Counted from the stretch's first letter, positions 40,804 to 50,455 are shown. The stretch is DNA of 64,000 nt from Acidobacteriota bacterium (GCA_003225315.1 QHZD01000018.1:1-64000), one strand, 5' to 3'. Numbers and translations: made by a program. The notes: generated by a model not told the origin, from the letters alone.

Positions 40804-42789
40804 CTAACGCGCCGACAGTTTGGACTTCAGCGCGTCCCCAATCGTCGCCGTCGACGAGGACTTCGACGTAGAACGATACTGTTCAATCTCTTTGCGTTCG
40901 ATCTGCTTCACGGCCGCGCGGTAGCTCAAACCGATGCGCCGCGTCTCCGGGCTGATCTTGATGATTTTGAAGTCGTATTCCTTACCCGGCTCGAGAGGGC
41001 CGGCGCTCTTCAGCGGCCCGGTTGTCGGACGGAAGCTGGACATGCCTTCGTCGCGGCGCTTGCGCTCCTCAATCTCGGTGTTATGGCAAAGGGCTTCGAT
41101 ATTTTCGCCCAGTTCGACGAACGCGCCGAAGGTGGCGATACGCGAAACTTTGCCCTTCACGATTTGCCCGACCCTGTGATGCTTGAACCACTCGCCCCAG
41201 ATGTCGTTGACCTGCTTGATGCCCAGCGACACGCGGCGGTTCTCCGGATCGATCTTGAGCACCTTGGCGGTGACGTCTTCGCCCTTCTTGAACACCTCGT
41301 GGGGATTCTTGATGCGTTCGGTCCAGCTCACATCGCTAACGTGAACGAGCCCGTCGAATCCGTCTTCGATTTCGATGAACGCGCCGAACTCCGCAATGTT
41401 GCGCACCTTACCGGTCACTACCGTGCCCACGGGATATTTTTCCGCAATGAGCAGCCAGGGATCGGGTTGCGCCTGCTTGATTCCAAGCGAAACGCGCCGG
41501 TCACTTGGCTTGATGTCTAGCACTACGACGTCGACTTCATCGCCAACCTTGGCCACCTTCGACGGGTGCTGGATTTTCTTGTTCCAGCTCATTTCGGATA
41601 CGTGCACCAGGCCTTCGATTCCTTGCTCCAATTCCACAAATACGCCGTAGTCCACGATCCCGACGACTTTGCCCTTGACCTTTCCGCCGGCGGGATATTT
41701 CTCCGCAGCTCCGACCCAGGGATCGGCCATCAGTTGCTTCAGTCCGAGCGATACGCGCTGCTTTTCCTTGTCAAACTTCAGGATAATGACGTCGAGTTCT
41801 TGGTCCGGCTTCACCACATCGGAAGGATGCTTCACGCGGCCCCAACTCATGTCGGTCAAGTGCAGCAAGCCGTCAATTCCACCGAGGTCCACGAAAGCGC
41901 CGTACTCGGTCACGTTTTTGACGTGGCCGTGCACGACTTGGCCTTCACTCAGCGTTTCCATCAACGCGGCGCGCTTGGCGTGCAGTTCTTCCTCCAGCAG
42001 GGCGCGGCGGCTGACCACCACGTTGCCGCGACGGCGGTTTAGCTTGGTGATGCGCACCTGAATTTCCGTGCCGGTCAAGTTGTCCAGGTTCTGCGCCGGC
42101 CGCAAATCGTACTGTGAGCCCGGCAGGAAGGCGCGCACGCCGATGTCGACCACGACGCCGCCCTTGATGCGGTCCACCACTTTGCCGGTAATCGTTTCTT
42201 TGGCCTTGAACCCTGCTTCGATTTTTTCCCAAGTCCGGCGGCGCAGCACTTTCAGGTACGACAGGATCGTGAAGCCGTCCTTGTTTTCCCCGGTGCGCTG
42301 CACCTCGATGGTGCTGTTTGGCTCCGGCCGCGGAATCTCCGTGTCCGCGAACTCGGCAGCCGGAATCAGTCCCTCCGTCTTACCGCCCAGATCCACTACT
42401 ACGCCATGTTCCGTGTACGCGACAACCTTGACCTCAATCACCTCGTGCGACGCAGCCGCTTCCTGCTTTTCGTCGTACTCCTGCAGAAGCTTGTTCATTT
42501 CTTCCGAGCCGGCCGCTTCTTCGTCCGCGGCGGCAGATTCGGCATCCGCAGCGTGCGCGGCAGCCGCATCCGCGGACGCGCCAATCTGCTCCGGCGTTCC
42601 GGCCGCAGGCGTCTCTCGCTCAGCGCTTGCCGCTTCTGAAGACTCTGCAGTGGCGGCAAGAGCCGTTTGCTCCGTCGCATTCTCTACCGCTGAATTTGTT
42701 TCTGTGTGCGTGCTGTTCGGAGCGGTTTCAGCTTCGGGTGCAGGCGCGGCAGCAGCCGCATTGGAGTGGTTATCGTGGTCAGTAAACAT
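40804..42789 (-). CDS. rpsA: 30S ribosomal protein S1
   Basis: A 661-residue S1 with six S1 RNA-binding domains, recognised by the repeated G-x-V-x-G-x-V ... FGAFV(D/E)L ... GL(V/L)H pattern (for example HGHVKNVTEYGAFVDLGGIDGLLHLTDMSW in two parts, KGKVVGIVDYGVFVELEQGI, TGKVRNIAEFGAFIEIEDGF). It recruits mRNA to the 30S subunit. An N-terminal ~110 residues rich in Ala, Glu and Ser is extra to the E. coli protein (557 residues). A promoter at 42963-42992 fits it, with a leader of about 165 bases. Confidence 0.94.
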   Translation of the reverse strand: MFTDHDNHSNAAAAAPAPEAETAPNSTHTETNSAVENATEQTALAATAESSEAASAERETPAAGTPEQIGASADAAAAHAADAESAAADEEAAGSEEMNKLLQEYDEKQEAAASHEVIEVKVVAYTEHGVVVDLGGKTEGLIPAAEFADTEIPRPEPNSTIEVQRTGENKDGFTILSYLKVLRRRTWEKIEAGFKAKETITGKVVDRIKGGVVVDIGVRAFLPGSQYDLRPAQNLDNLTGTEIQVRITKLNRRRGNVVVSRRALLEEELHAKRAALMETLSEGQVVHGHVKNVTEYGAFVDLGGIDGLLHLTDMSWGRVKHPSDVVKPDQELDVIILKFDKEKQRVSLGLKQLMADPWVGAAEKYPAGGKVKGKVVGIVDYGVFVELEQGIEGLVHVSEMSWNKKIQHPSKVAKVGDEVDVVVLDIKPSDRRVSLGIKQAQPDPWLLIAEKYPVGTVVTGKVRNIAEFGAFIEIEDGFDGLVHVSDVSWTERIKNPHEVFKKGEDVTAKVLKIDPENRRVSLGIKQVNDIWGEWFKHHRVGQIVKGKVSRIATFGAFVELGENIEALCHNTEIEERKRRDEGMSSFRPTTGPLKSAGPLEPGKEYDFKIIKISPETRRIGLSYRAAVKQIERKEIEQYRSTSKSSSTATIGDALKSKLSAR

Positions 42790-42962
42790 GGTTGTTGGCC
42801 TCCGGAAGTTTGTTTCGCCTTGGGTAGCCGCAATGCGGCCCCGCGTTCAGTCGAATGAATTCCTTGCTGATTCCCTGTCTGGGTTTAGTGCAAGGAGGTT
42901 AACTGCAAATCGGTTACTTGGGACACAGATGCTGCGGGCGTCGAAAACGCTGCAACCTCAAA

Positions 42963-42992
42963 AGGATACTCGCCGCGCGAACCTTGTGTCAA
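42963..42992 (-). promoter_or_regulatory. Predicted sigma-70 promoter of rpsA
   Basis: Read on the minus strand: TTGACA (42987-42992), 18 bases, TATCCT (42963-42968). The -35 is perfect and the -10 matches at four of six positions. It lies in the gap between the HEAT-protein gene and rpsA, facing rpsA. Confidence 0.55.
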
Positions 42993-43017
42993 TCAATCTA
43001 CGGTTTCGAAAAGACCT

Positions 43018-43590
43018 TCAATTTTGCAGCTCTTTCAATAGTTTCCGTGCTCGCGCTTTCATGGCCGCTGTGCCGGCTCGCAGGCTTTCTTCGAGGGTTC
43101 GCCGCACCGGCTCTCGTAGACATGCATCCTGCTTAGCGAGATCAGCCAGCCCCTGCAAGGCGAGAGTCTTCACGATGGAGCTGCGATCTTCCAGGTAACG
43201 CCGCAATGCTGCGGCGGCACGCGCTTTCTCCGAAGCGCTTAGCGAAAGTCTCGGCACCATGAGCGCCAGATGCCACCTCAGTTCAGTCTGTTCCGCTTCA
43301 TCCAGCAGGCCGAGCAATTCCTGTTTGTGGGATTCCAACAATTCCGGCAACGTGACGCTGATTTTTTCGGCCGCATCCGCTGCCCGCATCCGGACAACCG
43401 GATCTTCGTCCCAAAGGCATTTAAAGAGTTCGGCGAAGCGTCTTGGCTGGCGCAAGACAAGTTTCTTGACCTCGTTGGACCGGCCAATCGATCGCCGGTC
43501 TGCTCCTTTGAGCATGGCGGCAATCGCGTGGCTGCGCATCTCTGGGTTACTGGGAATTGGCCGTCCTTCTTTTGTCTTACGCGGGCGCAC
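43018..43590 (-). CDS. HEAT-repeat protein
   Basis: A 190-residue helical-repeat protein: RFAELFKCLWDEDPVVRMRAADAAEKIS is a classic HEAT repeat, with further pairs at TELRWHLALMVPRLSL, AAAALRRYLEDRSSIVKTLALQGLADL and AAMKARARKLLKEL. It lacks a signal peptide and enzyme motifs, so it is probably a cytoplasmic protein-binding scaffold. The start is taken as GTG at 43590, overlapping the upstream DnaC-like gene by 14 bases; an ATG at 43539 is possible. Confidence 0.7.
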   Translation of the reverse strand: MRPRKTKEGRPIPSNPEMRSHAIAAMLKGADRRSIGRSNEVKKLVLRQPRRFAELFKCLWDEDPVVRMRAADAAEKISVTLPELLESHKQELLGLLDEAEQTELRWHLALMVPRLSLSASEKARAAAALRRYLEDRSSIVKTLALQGLADLAKQDACLREPVRRTLEESLRAGTAAMKARARKLLKELQN

Positions 43591-44380
43591 GACCCGCCTG
43601 CGTCTTTTCCCGCCGGAAATCCGGAGCAGATACTTCCACGGTGCGGCACATCTCGTACAATCGTGAACGCATGCGCGATCCGATGCGCTGCTCCAGCGAA
43701 TCTTCGCGTGCAGGCGAAATCAGCTTCCCTCCCGGGAGGCGCGCCGGTTCACCTCCCGAGGCGGGATTGTCGAGGTAATTCGTGGTGATAATAGTTGTGC
43801 GGTTCTCGTTATACCGAGCGTTCAGGATAATTCCGACGATGTCGCGCACCCAGTCGGATGGTTTGCTCGCGCCGAGATCATCGAGCACCAGAATCTCCAC
43901 GATGCGAATCGGCTCGAGAATCTTCATCTCCGTGGATTCGCTCGCCGGGTTGTAACTTGCTTGAATTTCCTTCAACAGTTCGCGGTAGTCGCAAAATAAT
44001 CCGGCGTGCCCGCGATGAATCAATTCCTTCAATGCCGCAACCGCCAGATGCGTTTTTCCCACCCCAGACGGTCCCATGAACAGCAGGCCCTTTTCGGACG
44101 AACCGGGATACTCACGGACAAACCCTTGCGTGAAGAGTTTGGCCTGTTTCAGTGACTGCGCGTGCTGTGCCGACCAGGTCTTCCCATCGGTCAGGTCCGT
44201 GACGTAACTCTCAAAGTCGCAATGCTCGTAACGTTTGGGAATGTGCGCGCGTTCCATGACCAGGGATGCGCGCGCCTCCATGCCGCAATCGCACGCCAGT
44301 GCGACTTTGCCGGCCCCATCCGCGCGCGGCACCAGCTTCCATCCCGTTCCCCTGCAAAGAGTGCAATTTTCCAGCGCCAT
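43577..44380 (-). CDS. DnaC/IstB-like AAA+ ATPase with zinc-binding N-terminus
   Basis: About 267 residues. The N-terminus has C-x2-C and C-x-C (ENCTLCRGTGWKLV, ALACDCGMEAR), probably binding zinc. The AAA+ core has Walker A FMGPSGVGKTHLAVAAL and Walker B EILVLDDLGASKPSDWV, then NARYNENRTTIITTNYLD (sensor 1) and SRLYEMCRTVEV. It resembles DnaC/DnaI helicase loaders more than transposon IstB; no transposase is nearby. ATG at 44380 is preferred to an upstream ATG at 44416 or the open frame from 44479. It lies downstream of hspR. Confidence 0.8.
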   Translation of the reverse strand: MALENCTLCRGTGWKLVPRADGAGKVALACDCGMEARASLVMERAHIPKRYEHCDFESYVTDLTDGKTWSAQHAQSLKQAKLFTQGFVREYPGSSEKGLLFMGPSGVGKTHLAVAALKELIHRGHAGLFCDYRELLKEIQASYNPASESTEMKILEPIRIVEILVLDDLGASKPSDWVRDIVGIILNARYNENRTTIITTNYLDNPASGGEPARLPGGKLISPAREDSLEQRIGSRMRSRLYEMCRTVEVSAPDFRREKTQAGRAPA

Positions 44381-44529
44381 AGTCAGACCGGTACTTTTCC
44401 CTGCGTCAAACAGCATACGGGCGTGTTCTTTGGACGGCAAGCTGTCTAGCTTGGGAAAACTGTGGAAGGAACTACTCAATCTCTTTGGTGAGATCTGATT
44501 GCCGATAGCTGATTTCTGATCGCAGAGTA

Positions 44530-44919
44530 CTACCGCACGATCCGCGGCGTAGCGCGAACAATCGCAGTCCGCGGCATTTTCTCCCGCGTGTACGACGCCG
44601 CTACGCGCGACAATTCCTGCTGGACCACTTGCGCGAACTCTCCCATCTGCCGCTCCATCTCGATCATTTTCTCGCGCATGTTCAGAATAATCTCGATGCC
44701 CGCCAGGTTGACGCCCATGTCCCGCGCCAGGGTCAGGATCACATCCAGCCTTTCGAGATCCGCGTCCGTATATAACCGCGTGTTCCCCTGCGAACGCGAC
44801 GGCTTCAGCAGCCCCACGCGTTCGTACAGCCGCAGCGTCTGCGGATGCAGCTTGTACAGTTCCGCCACCGCGCTAATCATGTAGCCAGCCTTGGCCCGTT
44901 TTTTTGCTCGAGGCGGCAT
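44530..44919 (-). CDS. hspR: MerR-family heat-shock repressor HspR
   Basis: A 129-residue MerR-family regulator. The winged-helix DNA-binding part is YMISAVAELYKLHPQTLRLYERVGLLKPSRSQGNTRLYTDADLERL; a C-terminal coiled coil (GIEIILNMREKMIEMERQM) follows. Its place right after dnaJ (10 bases) and the dnaK-dnaJ-hspR order are characteristic of HspR, which with DnaK as co-repressor binds HAIR operators and represses chaperone genes. A HAIR-like site sits in the dnaK promoter. The ATG at 44919 is used instead of the open-frame start at 44970, which lies inside dnaJ. Confidence 0.9.
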   Translation of the reverse strand: MPPRAKKRAKAGYMISAVAELYKLHPQTLRLYERVGLLKPSRSQGNTRLYTDADLERLDVILTLARDMGVNLAGIEIILNMREKMIEMERQMGEFAQVVQQELSRVAASYTREKMPRTAIVRATPRIVR

Positions 44920-44929
44920 CGTCGATTCC

Positions 44930-46093
44930 CTACACTCCGGCCTTGCTGAACAAATCCTTCCGCGGATCACCCGGCGCGACGCTCTCCAGCTCTTTCATCA
45001 GATTTCGCACGCGTTCATCCGTCGGAGGAGGCACTACCACTTGAATCTCCACGTACTGGTCGCCCCTTGCGCCATTCCTCGCGCTCGGGACACCTTTTTC
45101 TTTCAGGCGCAGCGTCTTTCCGCTGTTCGTACCTGGCGGAATCCTCACCAGCGCGCGCCCGTCGATCGTGGGCACTTCTATCTTGGCGCCCAGCGTGGCC
45201 TCGCTTACCGTCACCGGAATCTTGGTGTACAAATCGTCGCCGCGCCGTTCAAAGAATTCATGCGGCTTTACGACTACGCGCAAATACAAATCACCCGGCG
45301 GCGCTCCCATCGTCCCCGAATTGCCTTTGCCCGGAACCCGTACGCGCCCGCCATTGGCAACTCCTGCGGGGATGCGCACGTCAATCGTTTCTGACCGCCG
45401 CACACGCCCTTCGCCACCGCAGGTCTTGCACACGGTGCGCAGCTTGCCCGTCCCGCCGCAGCGGGTGCACGGCACGTTGAATTTCATCTTGCCAGCGATC
45501 TGCCGGATTGTGCCGGTGCCTCCGCATACGTTGCAGGTTTGCGGCGTGCCCACGGCGCCCGTGCCATGGCACGTCTCGCAAGTGTCCAGCCGCGTGATGG
45601 AAAGCTTCTTTACCGCTCCGCGCACGGCGTCCCAGAAATCAATCTCGATCTGGTATTCCAGGTCGCCGCCGGGTTCGTGCTCAGGTTCCATCGCGGCGCC
45701 ACCGCGACCGCCGCTGAAAAACTGACTGAAGAGATCACGGAAGCTGGCTCCGCCGCCCGCCGCGCCGGACCCGCCGCCAAAATCAAATCCGTCAAAATCA
45801 AAGTTGACGTCCTGCTCCCCTCCGTGGCCGCCGGCACCGCCTGGTCCGCCCGGCGGAAGGTTTTCGCTGTAGAAACCGTACTGGTCGTACATCTGCCGCT
45901 TCTTGGAATCGGAGAGGACGTCGTAGGCTTCCTGCAACTGCTTAAACTTTTCTTCTGCGGACTTGTCGCCCGGGTTCAGGTCCGGGTGATATTTCCGTGC
46001 CAGCTTGCGAAATGCCGAGCGAATATCCTTAGCACTCGCTTTTCGTGGCACTCCCAATAGTTCGTAGTAATCCTGTTTGGCTGTGGTAGGCAT
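44930..46093 (-). CDS. dnaJ: Chaperone protein DnaJ
   Basis: A 387-residue type I Hsp40. The J domain has [20 protein letters not shown] and [10 protein letters not shown] (HPD); a Gly/Phe-rich segment follows (about 80-130); the zinc domain has four CxxCxGxG-type motifs ([32 protein letters not shown]). The C-terminal substrate-binding domain ends at PRKDLF. ATG at 46093 fits the family start. It stimulates DnaK ATPase and lies between dnaK and hspR. Confidence 0.95.
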   Translation of the reverse strand: MPTTAKQDYYELLGVPRKASAKDIRSAFRKLARKYHPDLNPGDKSAEEKFKQLQEAYDVLSDSKKRQMYDQYGFYSENLPPGGPGGAGGHGGEQDVNFDFDGFDFGGGSGAAGGGASFRDLFSQFFSGGRGGAAMEPEHEPGGDLEYQIEIDFWDAVRGAVKKLSITRLDTCETCHGTGAVGTPQTCNVCGGTGTIRQIAGKMKFNVPCTRCGGTGKLRTVCKTCGGEGRVRRSETIDVRIPAGVANGGRVRVPGKGNSGTMGAPPGDLYLRVVVKPHEFFERRGDDLYTKIPVTVSEATLGAKIEVPTIDGRALVRIPPGTNSGKTLRLKEKGVPSARNGARGDQYVEIQVVVPPPTDERVRNLMKELESVAPGDPRKDLFSKAGV

Positions 46094-46163
46094 CTTGTAC
46101 CGGGAACACAATTGCAGGGGCGCCCGCCACCGTGGGCTGCGCCCCTGCCATCACTACTTCAAC

Positions 46164-48104
46164 TTAGTTAGGACGCTTTGATTCGTCCACGTCAACGTAC
46201 TCGGCGTCAATCACGTCGCCGGGCTTCTTCTCCTGAGCGCCGCCCGAGCCTGACGAATTTCCGCCTGCCGCGCCCGCCGCTGCACTGGCCTGTCCTGCCG
46301 CTTGCGCCGTCTTGTACAGATCTTCAGCGATCTTGTGCAGCGCACGCTCGACGTTCTCCTTGGCGGCCCGCAGCCGCGGAACGCCGCCTTCATTGACGGC
46401 TTTCTTCGCGTCTTCGATAGCCTCTTCGGCCTTCTTCACCTCTGCTTCCGCGATCTTCTCGCGGTTCTCGCGGATCATCTTCTCGGCTTGATACACAACA
46501 CCATCCAGGCTGTTGCGCGCTTCGACCTCTTCCATACGGCGGCGATCATCTTCCGAGTGCGATTCGGCCTCTGCACGCATCTTCTCGGCCTCTTCCTTGG
46601 TCAGGCCGCTCGAAGCCGTGATGGTGATTTTCTGCTCCTTGTTGGTGGCTTTGTCCTTCGCGCTCACGTTCAGGATGCCGTTCGCATCGATGTCAAAAGT
46701 GACCTCGATTTGCGGCGTCCCGCGCGGAGCCGGCGGAATCCCGTCCAGTTTGAATTTGCCAAGCGAACGGTTGTCGCTGGCGAATTTGCGCTCGCCCTGC
46801 AGAACGTGGATTTCCACGCCCGGCTGGTTGTCCGCCGCCGTCGAATACGTCTCGACCTTGCGCGTCGGGATCGTGGTGTTGCGCGGAATCTGCACGGTCA
46901 TCACGCCGCCGAGCGTCTCGACGCCCAGCGAGAGCGGCGTCACATCCAGCAGCAGGATGTCCTTTACGTCGCCCGCGAGAACCGCGCCCTGAATCGCCGC
47001 GCCTACGGCGACGACTTCGTCTGGGTTTACGCCCTTGTGGGGTTCTTTCCCGCCGAAGAAGTTGCGCACCAGCGATTGCACCTTGGGGATGCGCGTCGAG
47101 CCGCCCACCAGAACCACTTCCTGGATGTCATTGGGCGACATCTTCGCGTCTTCCAGCGCTTGCTTCACCGGCTTCATCGAGCGTTCCAGCAAATCGTTCA
47201 TCATTTGCTCGAGCCGCGTGCGGGTGAGCTTCTCCTCCATGTGAATCGGCCCGCTGGCGCCCGCGGTGATGAACGGCAGGTTGATCTCCGTCTCCATCAT
47301 TTGCGAGAGCTCGATCTTGGCTTTTTCGGCTGCGTCCTTCAGCCGCTGCAGCGCCATCTTGTCCTTGCTCAGGTCGATGTTGTTCTTTTTCTTGAACTCG
47401 TCGATCAGCCAGTCCACGATTCGCTGGTCGACGTCATCGCCCCCCAAGTGCGTATCGCCGTTGGTGGACTTCACTTCCACGACGCCCGCGCCGACTTCCA
47501 GCACGGAAATGTCGAACGTGCCGCCGCCCAGGTCGTACACCGCGATCGTCTCGTCGCTCTTTTTGTCCAACCCGTAGGCCAGCGCCGCCGCGGTCGGCTC
47601 GTTGATGATGCGAACCACTTCGAGGCCGGCAATTTCGCCTGCTTGTTTCGTGGCTTGCCGCTGCGCGTCGTTGAAGTACGCCGGGACAGTGATTACGGCC
47701 TTCGAGACCTTCTCACCGAGAAAATCTTCCGCGGCAGCTCTTAGCTTGCCGAGAATCATCGCGGAGATTTCCGGCGGGCTGTAGGCCTTCCCTGAAATCT
47801 CAACGCGCGCATCTTGATGGGGTCCCGCGACTACTTTGTATGGCACACGCCGCGTCTCTTCGCCAACTTCATCAAACCGGCGGCCCATAAACCGCTTGAT
47901 GGAATACACGGTATTCTCGGGATTCGTCACCGCCTGCCGCTTTGCGACTTGGCCGACCAGCCGCTCGCCCGTCTTAGTAATTGCCACTACGGACGGGGTC
48001 GTCCTTGCCCCTTCCTGGTTGGGGATTACCACCGGTTCGCCACCCTGCATCACGGCGACGACCGAGTTCGTGGTTCCCAGGTCAATTCCAATAATCTTAC
48101 TCAT
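46164..48104 (-). CDS. dnaK: Chaperone protein DnaK
   Basis: A 646-residue Hsp70. [38 protein letters not shown] and [17 protein letters not shown] are the phosphate- and adenosine-binding signatures; the substrate-binding domain and C-terminal lid follow, with a Gly/Ser/Ala-rich tail and [15 protein letters not shown] near the end. It is first in a dnaK-dnaJ-hspR cluster; no grpE is between them. A sigma-70 promoter with a HAIR-like operator lies 108 bases upstream. Confidence 0.97.
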   Translation of the reverse strand: MSKIIGIDLGTTNSVVAVMQGGEPVVIPNQEGARTTPSVVAITKTGERLVGQVAKRQAVTNPENTVYSIKRFMGRRFDEVGEETRRVPYKVVAGPHQDARVEISGKAYSPPEISAMILGKLRAAAEDFLGEKVSKAVITVPAYFNDAQRQATKQAGEIAGLEVVRIINEPTAAALAYGLDKKSDETIAVYDLGGGTFDISVLEVGAGVVEVKSTNGDTHLGGDDVDQRIVDWLIDEFKKKNNIDLSKDKMALQRLKDAAEKAKIELSQMMETEINLPFITAGASGPIHMEEKLTRTRLEQMMNDLLERSMKPVKQALEDAKMSPNDIQEVVLVGGSTRIPKVQSLVRNFFGGKEPHKGVNPDEVVAVGAAIQGAVLAGDVKDILLLDVTPLSLGVETLGGVMTVQIPRNTTIPTRKVETYSTAADNQPGVEIHVLQGERKFASDNRSLGKFKLDGIPPAPRGTPQIEVTFDIDANGILNVSAKDKATNKEQKITITASSGLTKEEAEKMRAEAESHSEDDRRRMEEVEARNSLDGVVYQAEKMIRENREKIAEAEVKKAEEAIEDAKKAVNEGGVPRLRAAKENVERALHKIAEDLYKTAQAAGQASAAAGAAGGNSSGSGGAQEKKPGDVIDAEYVDVDESKRPN

Positions 48105-48211
48105 TGCTGCCGTTCCTCCTAAAATCCTTTGATAATTCCATTCGCCCGCATATCGCTGAAATCAAGCCGAATCCAACTCAGTCCTCGCGGTCCGAGCCTC
48201 GCTCGAAGGGG

Positions 48212-48241
48212 AGTATACATCTTGAGTGTGTCTTTGTCAAG
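48212..48241 (-). promoter_or_regulatory. dnaK promoter with HAIR-like HspR operator
   Basis: On the minus strand, TTGACA (48235-48240), 17 bases, TATACT (48212-48217) is a near-consensus sigma-70 promoter. Overlapping it on the plus strand is CTTGAGT (48221-48227), 7 bases, TGTCAAG (48235-48241): the HAIR consensus is CTTGAGT-N7-ACTCAAG, so one arm is perfect and the other matches 5 of 7. HspR bound here would cover the -35 and spacer. The remaining gap 48242-48526 shows nothing recognisable except the ribosome binding site of the next gene. Confidence 0.82.
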
Positions 48242-48526
48242 TTTCCTTACAACATTAATATCTCTTTCATTTTCTGTGCGTTAGCAAGATCGCAACGCAT
48301 CTTCTCCATGCATGGCGAAGGTTTCTTGCTTAGCCAGCAAACGACATCGAACGACGCTTCCGCGTATGGCCGCAACAAACCTGCAGGCGGAGGTGGGAGG
48401 TATGTTTTTCGGAGCATACATTCATGGCCATCCAAGACTCGACTACCTCACATTCCTGCTGTTTCGAGGTAGAATTGAATTTCGTCTCTCACAAGGGCGA
48501 ATCACTTCGATAAGTTGGAGGATCGT

Positions 48527-49306
48527 GTGAACCGTCGGCGGATTTTGGCAGGGACTGTTAGCGTAGTCTTCCTTGGCTTGGTTGCTCTGTTTTTGCCGTC
48601 TCTGCACAAGACCGCTGAACCCGCCGCGCCAACAATGCAACCGGTGGCGCAACCGCCGACGGAAACCGCTGCCACGCGGGCGGAGTCTGAACCGCCGTCG
48701 ATCCCCGCGCCTGTGGTCGAGGCTAAAGTGGCCGCCCTTCCCCCAGCGCCACAGTCCGCCGCTCTCCCCGACGTCGACCCGCACAAAACGTTCGGCTCAA
48801 GGAACGCTCCCGTGACGATGGAGACCTTCAGCGATTATCAGTGCCCTGCCTGCAAAACTCTCTTCATGACTACCAATCGCCGACTTATGGACGATTACGT
48901 GAGCACCGGCAAGGTCTACCTGATCCACCGCGATTTTCCCCTGGCCATGCACGCGCACTCACGGGTTGCCGCTCGTTACGCACGCGCTGCCGCGCAGATC
49001 GGCAAGGTGGAAGCCGTGGAACAATCGCTCTTCCAGAATCAGGAAAAGTGGGAGCAGAGTGGCGATGTGGACGGCACCGTTGCCGCTGTGCTCTCGCCCG
49101 CGGAAATGGCCAAAGTTCGCGCGCTTGTGAAAGGCGGTACCCTCGATTCCCTGATTGACAAAGACTTCGCGCTCGGCCAGACCTATCGCGTCAACCAGAC
49201 TCCAACGACGATCTTTCATTGCAAGGGCCAGACCTTTCCTTACTCCGGAGTCATGACTTACGACACTCTTAAGACGTTTCTGGATCAGCTTCTGTCCCAA
49301 AAATGA
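48527..49306 (+). CDS. Membrane-anchored DsbA/thioredoxin-like protein
   Basis: A 259-residue exported protein: a signal anchor (4-24, RRILAGTVSVVFLGLVALFL), a Pro/Ala-rich linker (about 28-90), then a DsbA-like thioredoxin domain with the redox motif CPAC (TFSDYQCPACKTLF) and the cis-Pro loop VNQTPTTIF. Likely periplasmic thiol-disulphide oxidoreductase. Start: GTG at 48527, five bases after GGAGG; TTG at 48515 lies in the same frame. A MauE-like gene follows by 33 bases and could be its redox partner. Confidence 0.82.
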   Translation: MNRRRILAGTVSVVFLGLVALFLPSLHKTAEPAAPTMQPVAQPPTETAATRAESEPPSIPAPVVEAKVAALPPAPQSAALPDVDPHKTFGSRNAPVTMETFSDYQCPACKTLFMTTNRRLMDDYVSTGKVYLIHRDFPLAMHAHSRVAARYARAAAQIGKVEAVEQSLFQNQEKWEQSGDVDGTVAAVLSPAEMAKVRALVKGGTLDSLIDKDFALGQTYRVNQTPTTIFHCKGQTFPYSGVMTYDTLKTFLDQLLSQK

Positions 49307-49339
49307 GTTTGGTTTTCTAGCGGAAACTTTCAAAAATCT

Positions 49340-49861
49340 ATGATGCAATCCAGCCCACTCAATCTGCGCAGAGCGATTCTCTGGATCGGCCGCTTGGTCC
49401 TTGGGGGAATCTTTGCGTACGCGGGCATCTCCAAGATTTTTTTCCCTAACACGCACTTGTGGCCGCTGTTCATCCTGAAATTCTCCATCTCGACTAATCT
49501 TTCCACATTTGCGCAGCAGGTTGAATCGTACAAAATGCTCTCGCCCCCCGTGGTGGACCTTGTCGCGCACACGCTGCCTTTTGCCGAACTCATCCTTGGG
49601 CTGCTTTTGCTCATCGGCTGGCAACTGCGCATCTGGGCTTCGCTGATCACGCTGATTATGCTCGGGTTTCTCGGCGTCGTTACGCGCGCCTATCTTCTAC
49701 ACATGAACATCAACTGCGGCTGCTTCGCCACTCCCGAACCGCTCACCGGCATGACCGTGGTACGCGATGGCGCTCTTGCCGCTCTCGCTGTGGTGATGAC
49801 AGTTCTGGCGTTCATTGAGGCGCGCCAGCCGCATCCCTGGTCCGCCCCGGAGAAAGTTTGA
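49340..49861 (+). CDS. MauE/DoxX-family membrane protein
   Basis: A 173-residue protein with four hydrophobic helices (GRLVLGGIFAYAGISKIFF, LPFAELILGLLLLIGW, WASLITLIMLGFLGVVTRAYLL, AALAVVMTVLAF) resembling DoxX and the methylamine-utilisation protein MauE. After the third helix comes NINCGCFATPEPLTG with a conserved-looking CxC. The upstream neighbour is DsbA-like, and MauE-type proteins are known beside such thiol proteins, so a role in redox exchange is inferred. Two ATGs overlap at 49340 and 49343. Confidence 0.72.
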   Translation: MMQSSPLNLRRAILWIGRLVLGGIFAYAGISKIFFPNTHLWPLFILKFSISTNLSTFAQQVESYKMLSPPVVDLVAHTLPFAELILGLLLLIGWQLRIWASLITLIMLGFLGVVTRAYLLHMNINCGCFATPEPLTGMTVVRDGALAALAVVMTVLAFIEARQPHPWSAPEKV

Positions 49862-49876
49862 GTTGCGCTGACTCCG

Positions 49877-50455
49877 ATGAAAACTCTTGCTGAATACCTC
49901 GAACTGGCCACGGTTGCCCACGGCCACCTTTGCGCCGGACAGGTCCTCGGCGTGCGCCTGGCAATGCTCGGATTGCGCGAACTTGGCATCGACGATCCTG
50001 TCGCTGAGCGCAAACGCATCGTCACGTATGTCGAAATCGACCGCTGCGTGACCGATGCCGTGGCGCTCGTTGCCAACTGCCGCCTCGGCAAGCGCGCCTT
50101 GAAATTCCGCGACTGGGGCAAAGTCGCCGCCACGTTCGTCGATCTCCAGACCGGCCAAGCGGTGCGCATCGCGGCCAAAGAATCTTCCAAGCAGGCCGCG
50201 CGAGAAATGTTCCCCGAGCTTGGCAAAGACACCGGCCAGCAAAAGGCCTACGCGCAACTGTCCGATGAGATTCTTTTCGACAAGCAATGGGTAAAAGTCG
50301 AAGTCCTGCCGGAAGATTTGCCTGGTTTCAAGGGTCCTCGCGTTGTCTGCGCGCAATGCGGCGAAGGAATCAATTTCAAACGCGAAGTCGTAAAGGACGG
50401 CCGCACCCTCTGCCGCTCCTGCGCCGGAGAAAAATATTACGAAGCTCTGGCCTGA
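49877..50455 (+). CDS. FmdE-domain protein with C-terminal zinc ribbon
   Basis: A 192-residue protein. Residues about 1-130 resemble FmdE (formylmethanofuran dehydrogenase subunit E-like), with AHGHLCAGQVLGVRLAMLG near the N-terminus (H15, H17, C19) and RCVTDAVALVANCRLG. The C-terminal ~40 residues carry a C-x2-C...C-x2-C zinc ribbon (CAQCGEGI, LCRSCAGEK). FmdE domains occur in bacteria without methanofuran pathways, so the true role is uncertain; a metal or cofactor-related function is likely. It is 15 bases after the MauE-like gene. Confidence 0.75.
   Translation: MKTLAEYLELATVAHGHLCAGQVLGVRLAMLGLRELGIDDPVAERKRIVTYVEIDRCVTDAVALVANCRLGKRALKFRDWGKVAATFVDLQTGQAVRIAAKESSKQAAREMFPELGKDTGQQKAYAQLSDEILFDKQWVKVEVLPEDLPGFKGPRVVCAQCGEGINFKREVVKDGRTLCRSCAGEKYYEALA

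Noticed and set aside
43577-44380. IstB transposition helper
   Set aside because: The ATPase resembles IstB, but no transposase or terminal repeats are near and it has a zinc-binding N-terminus typical of DnaC-like loaders.
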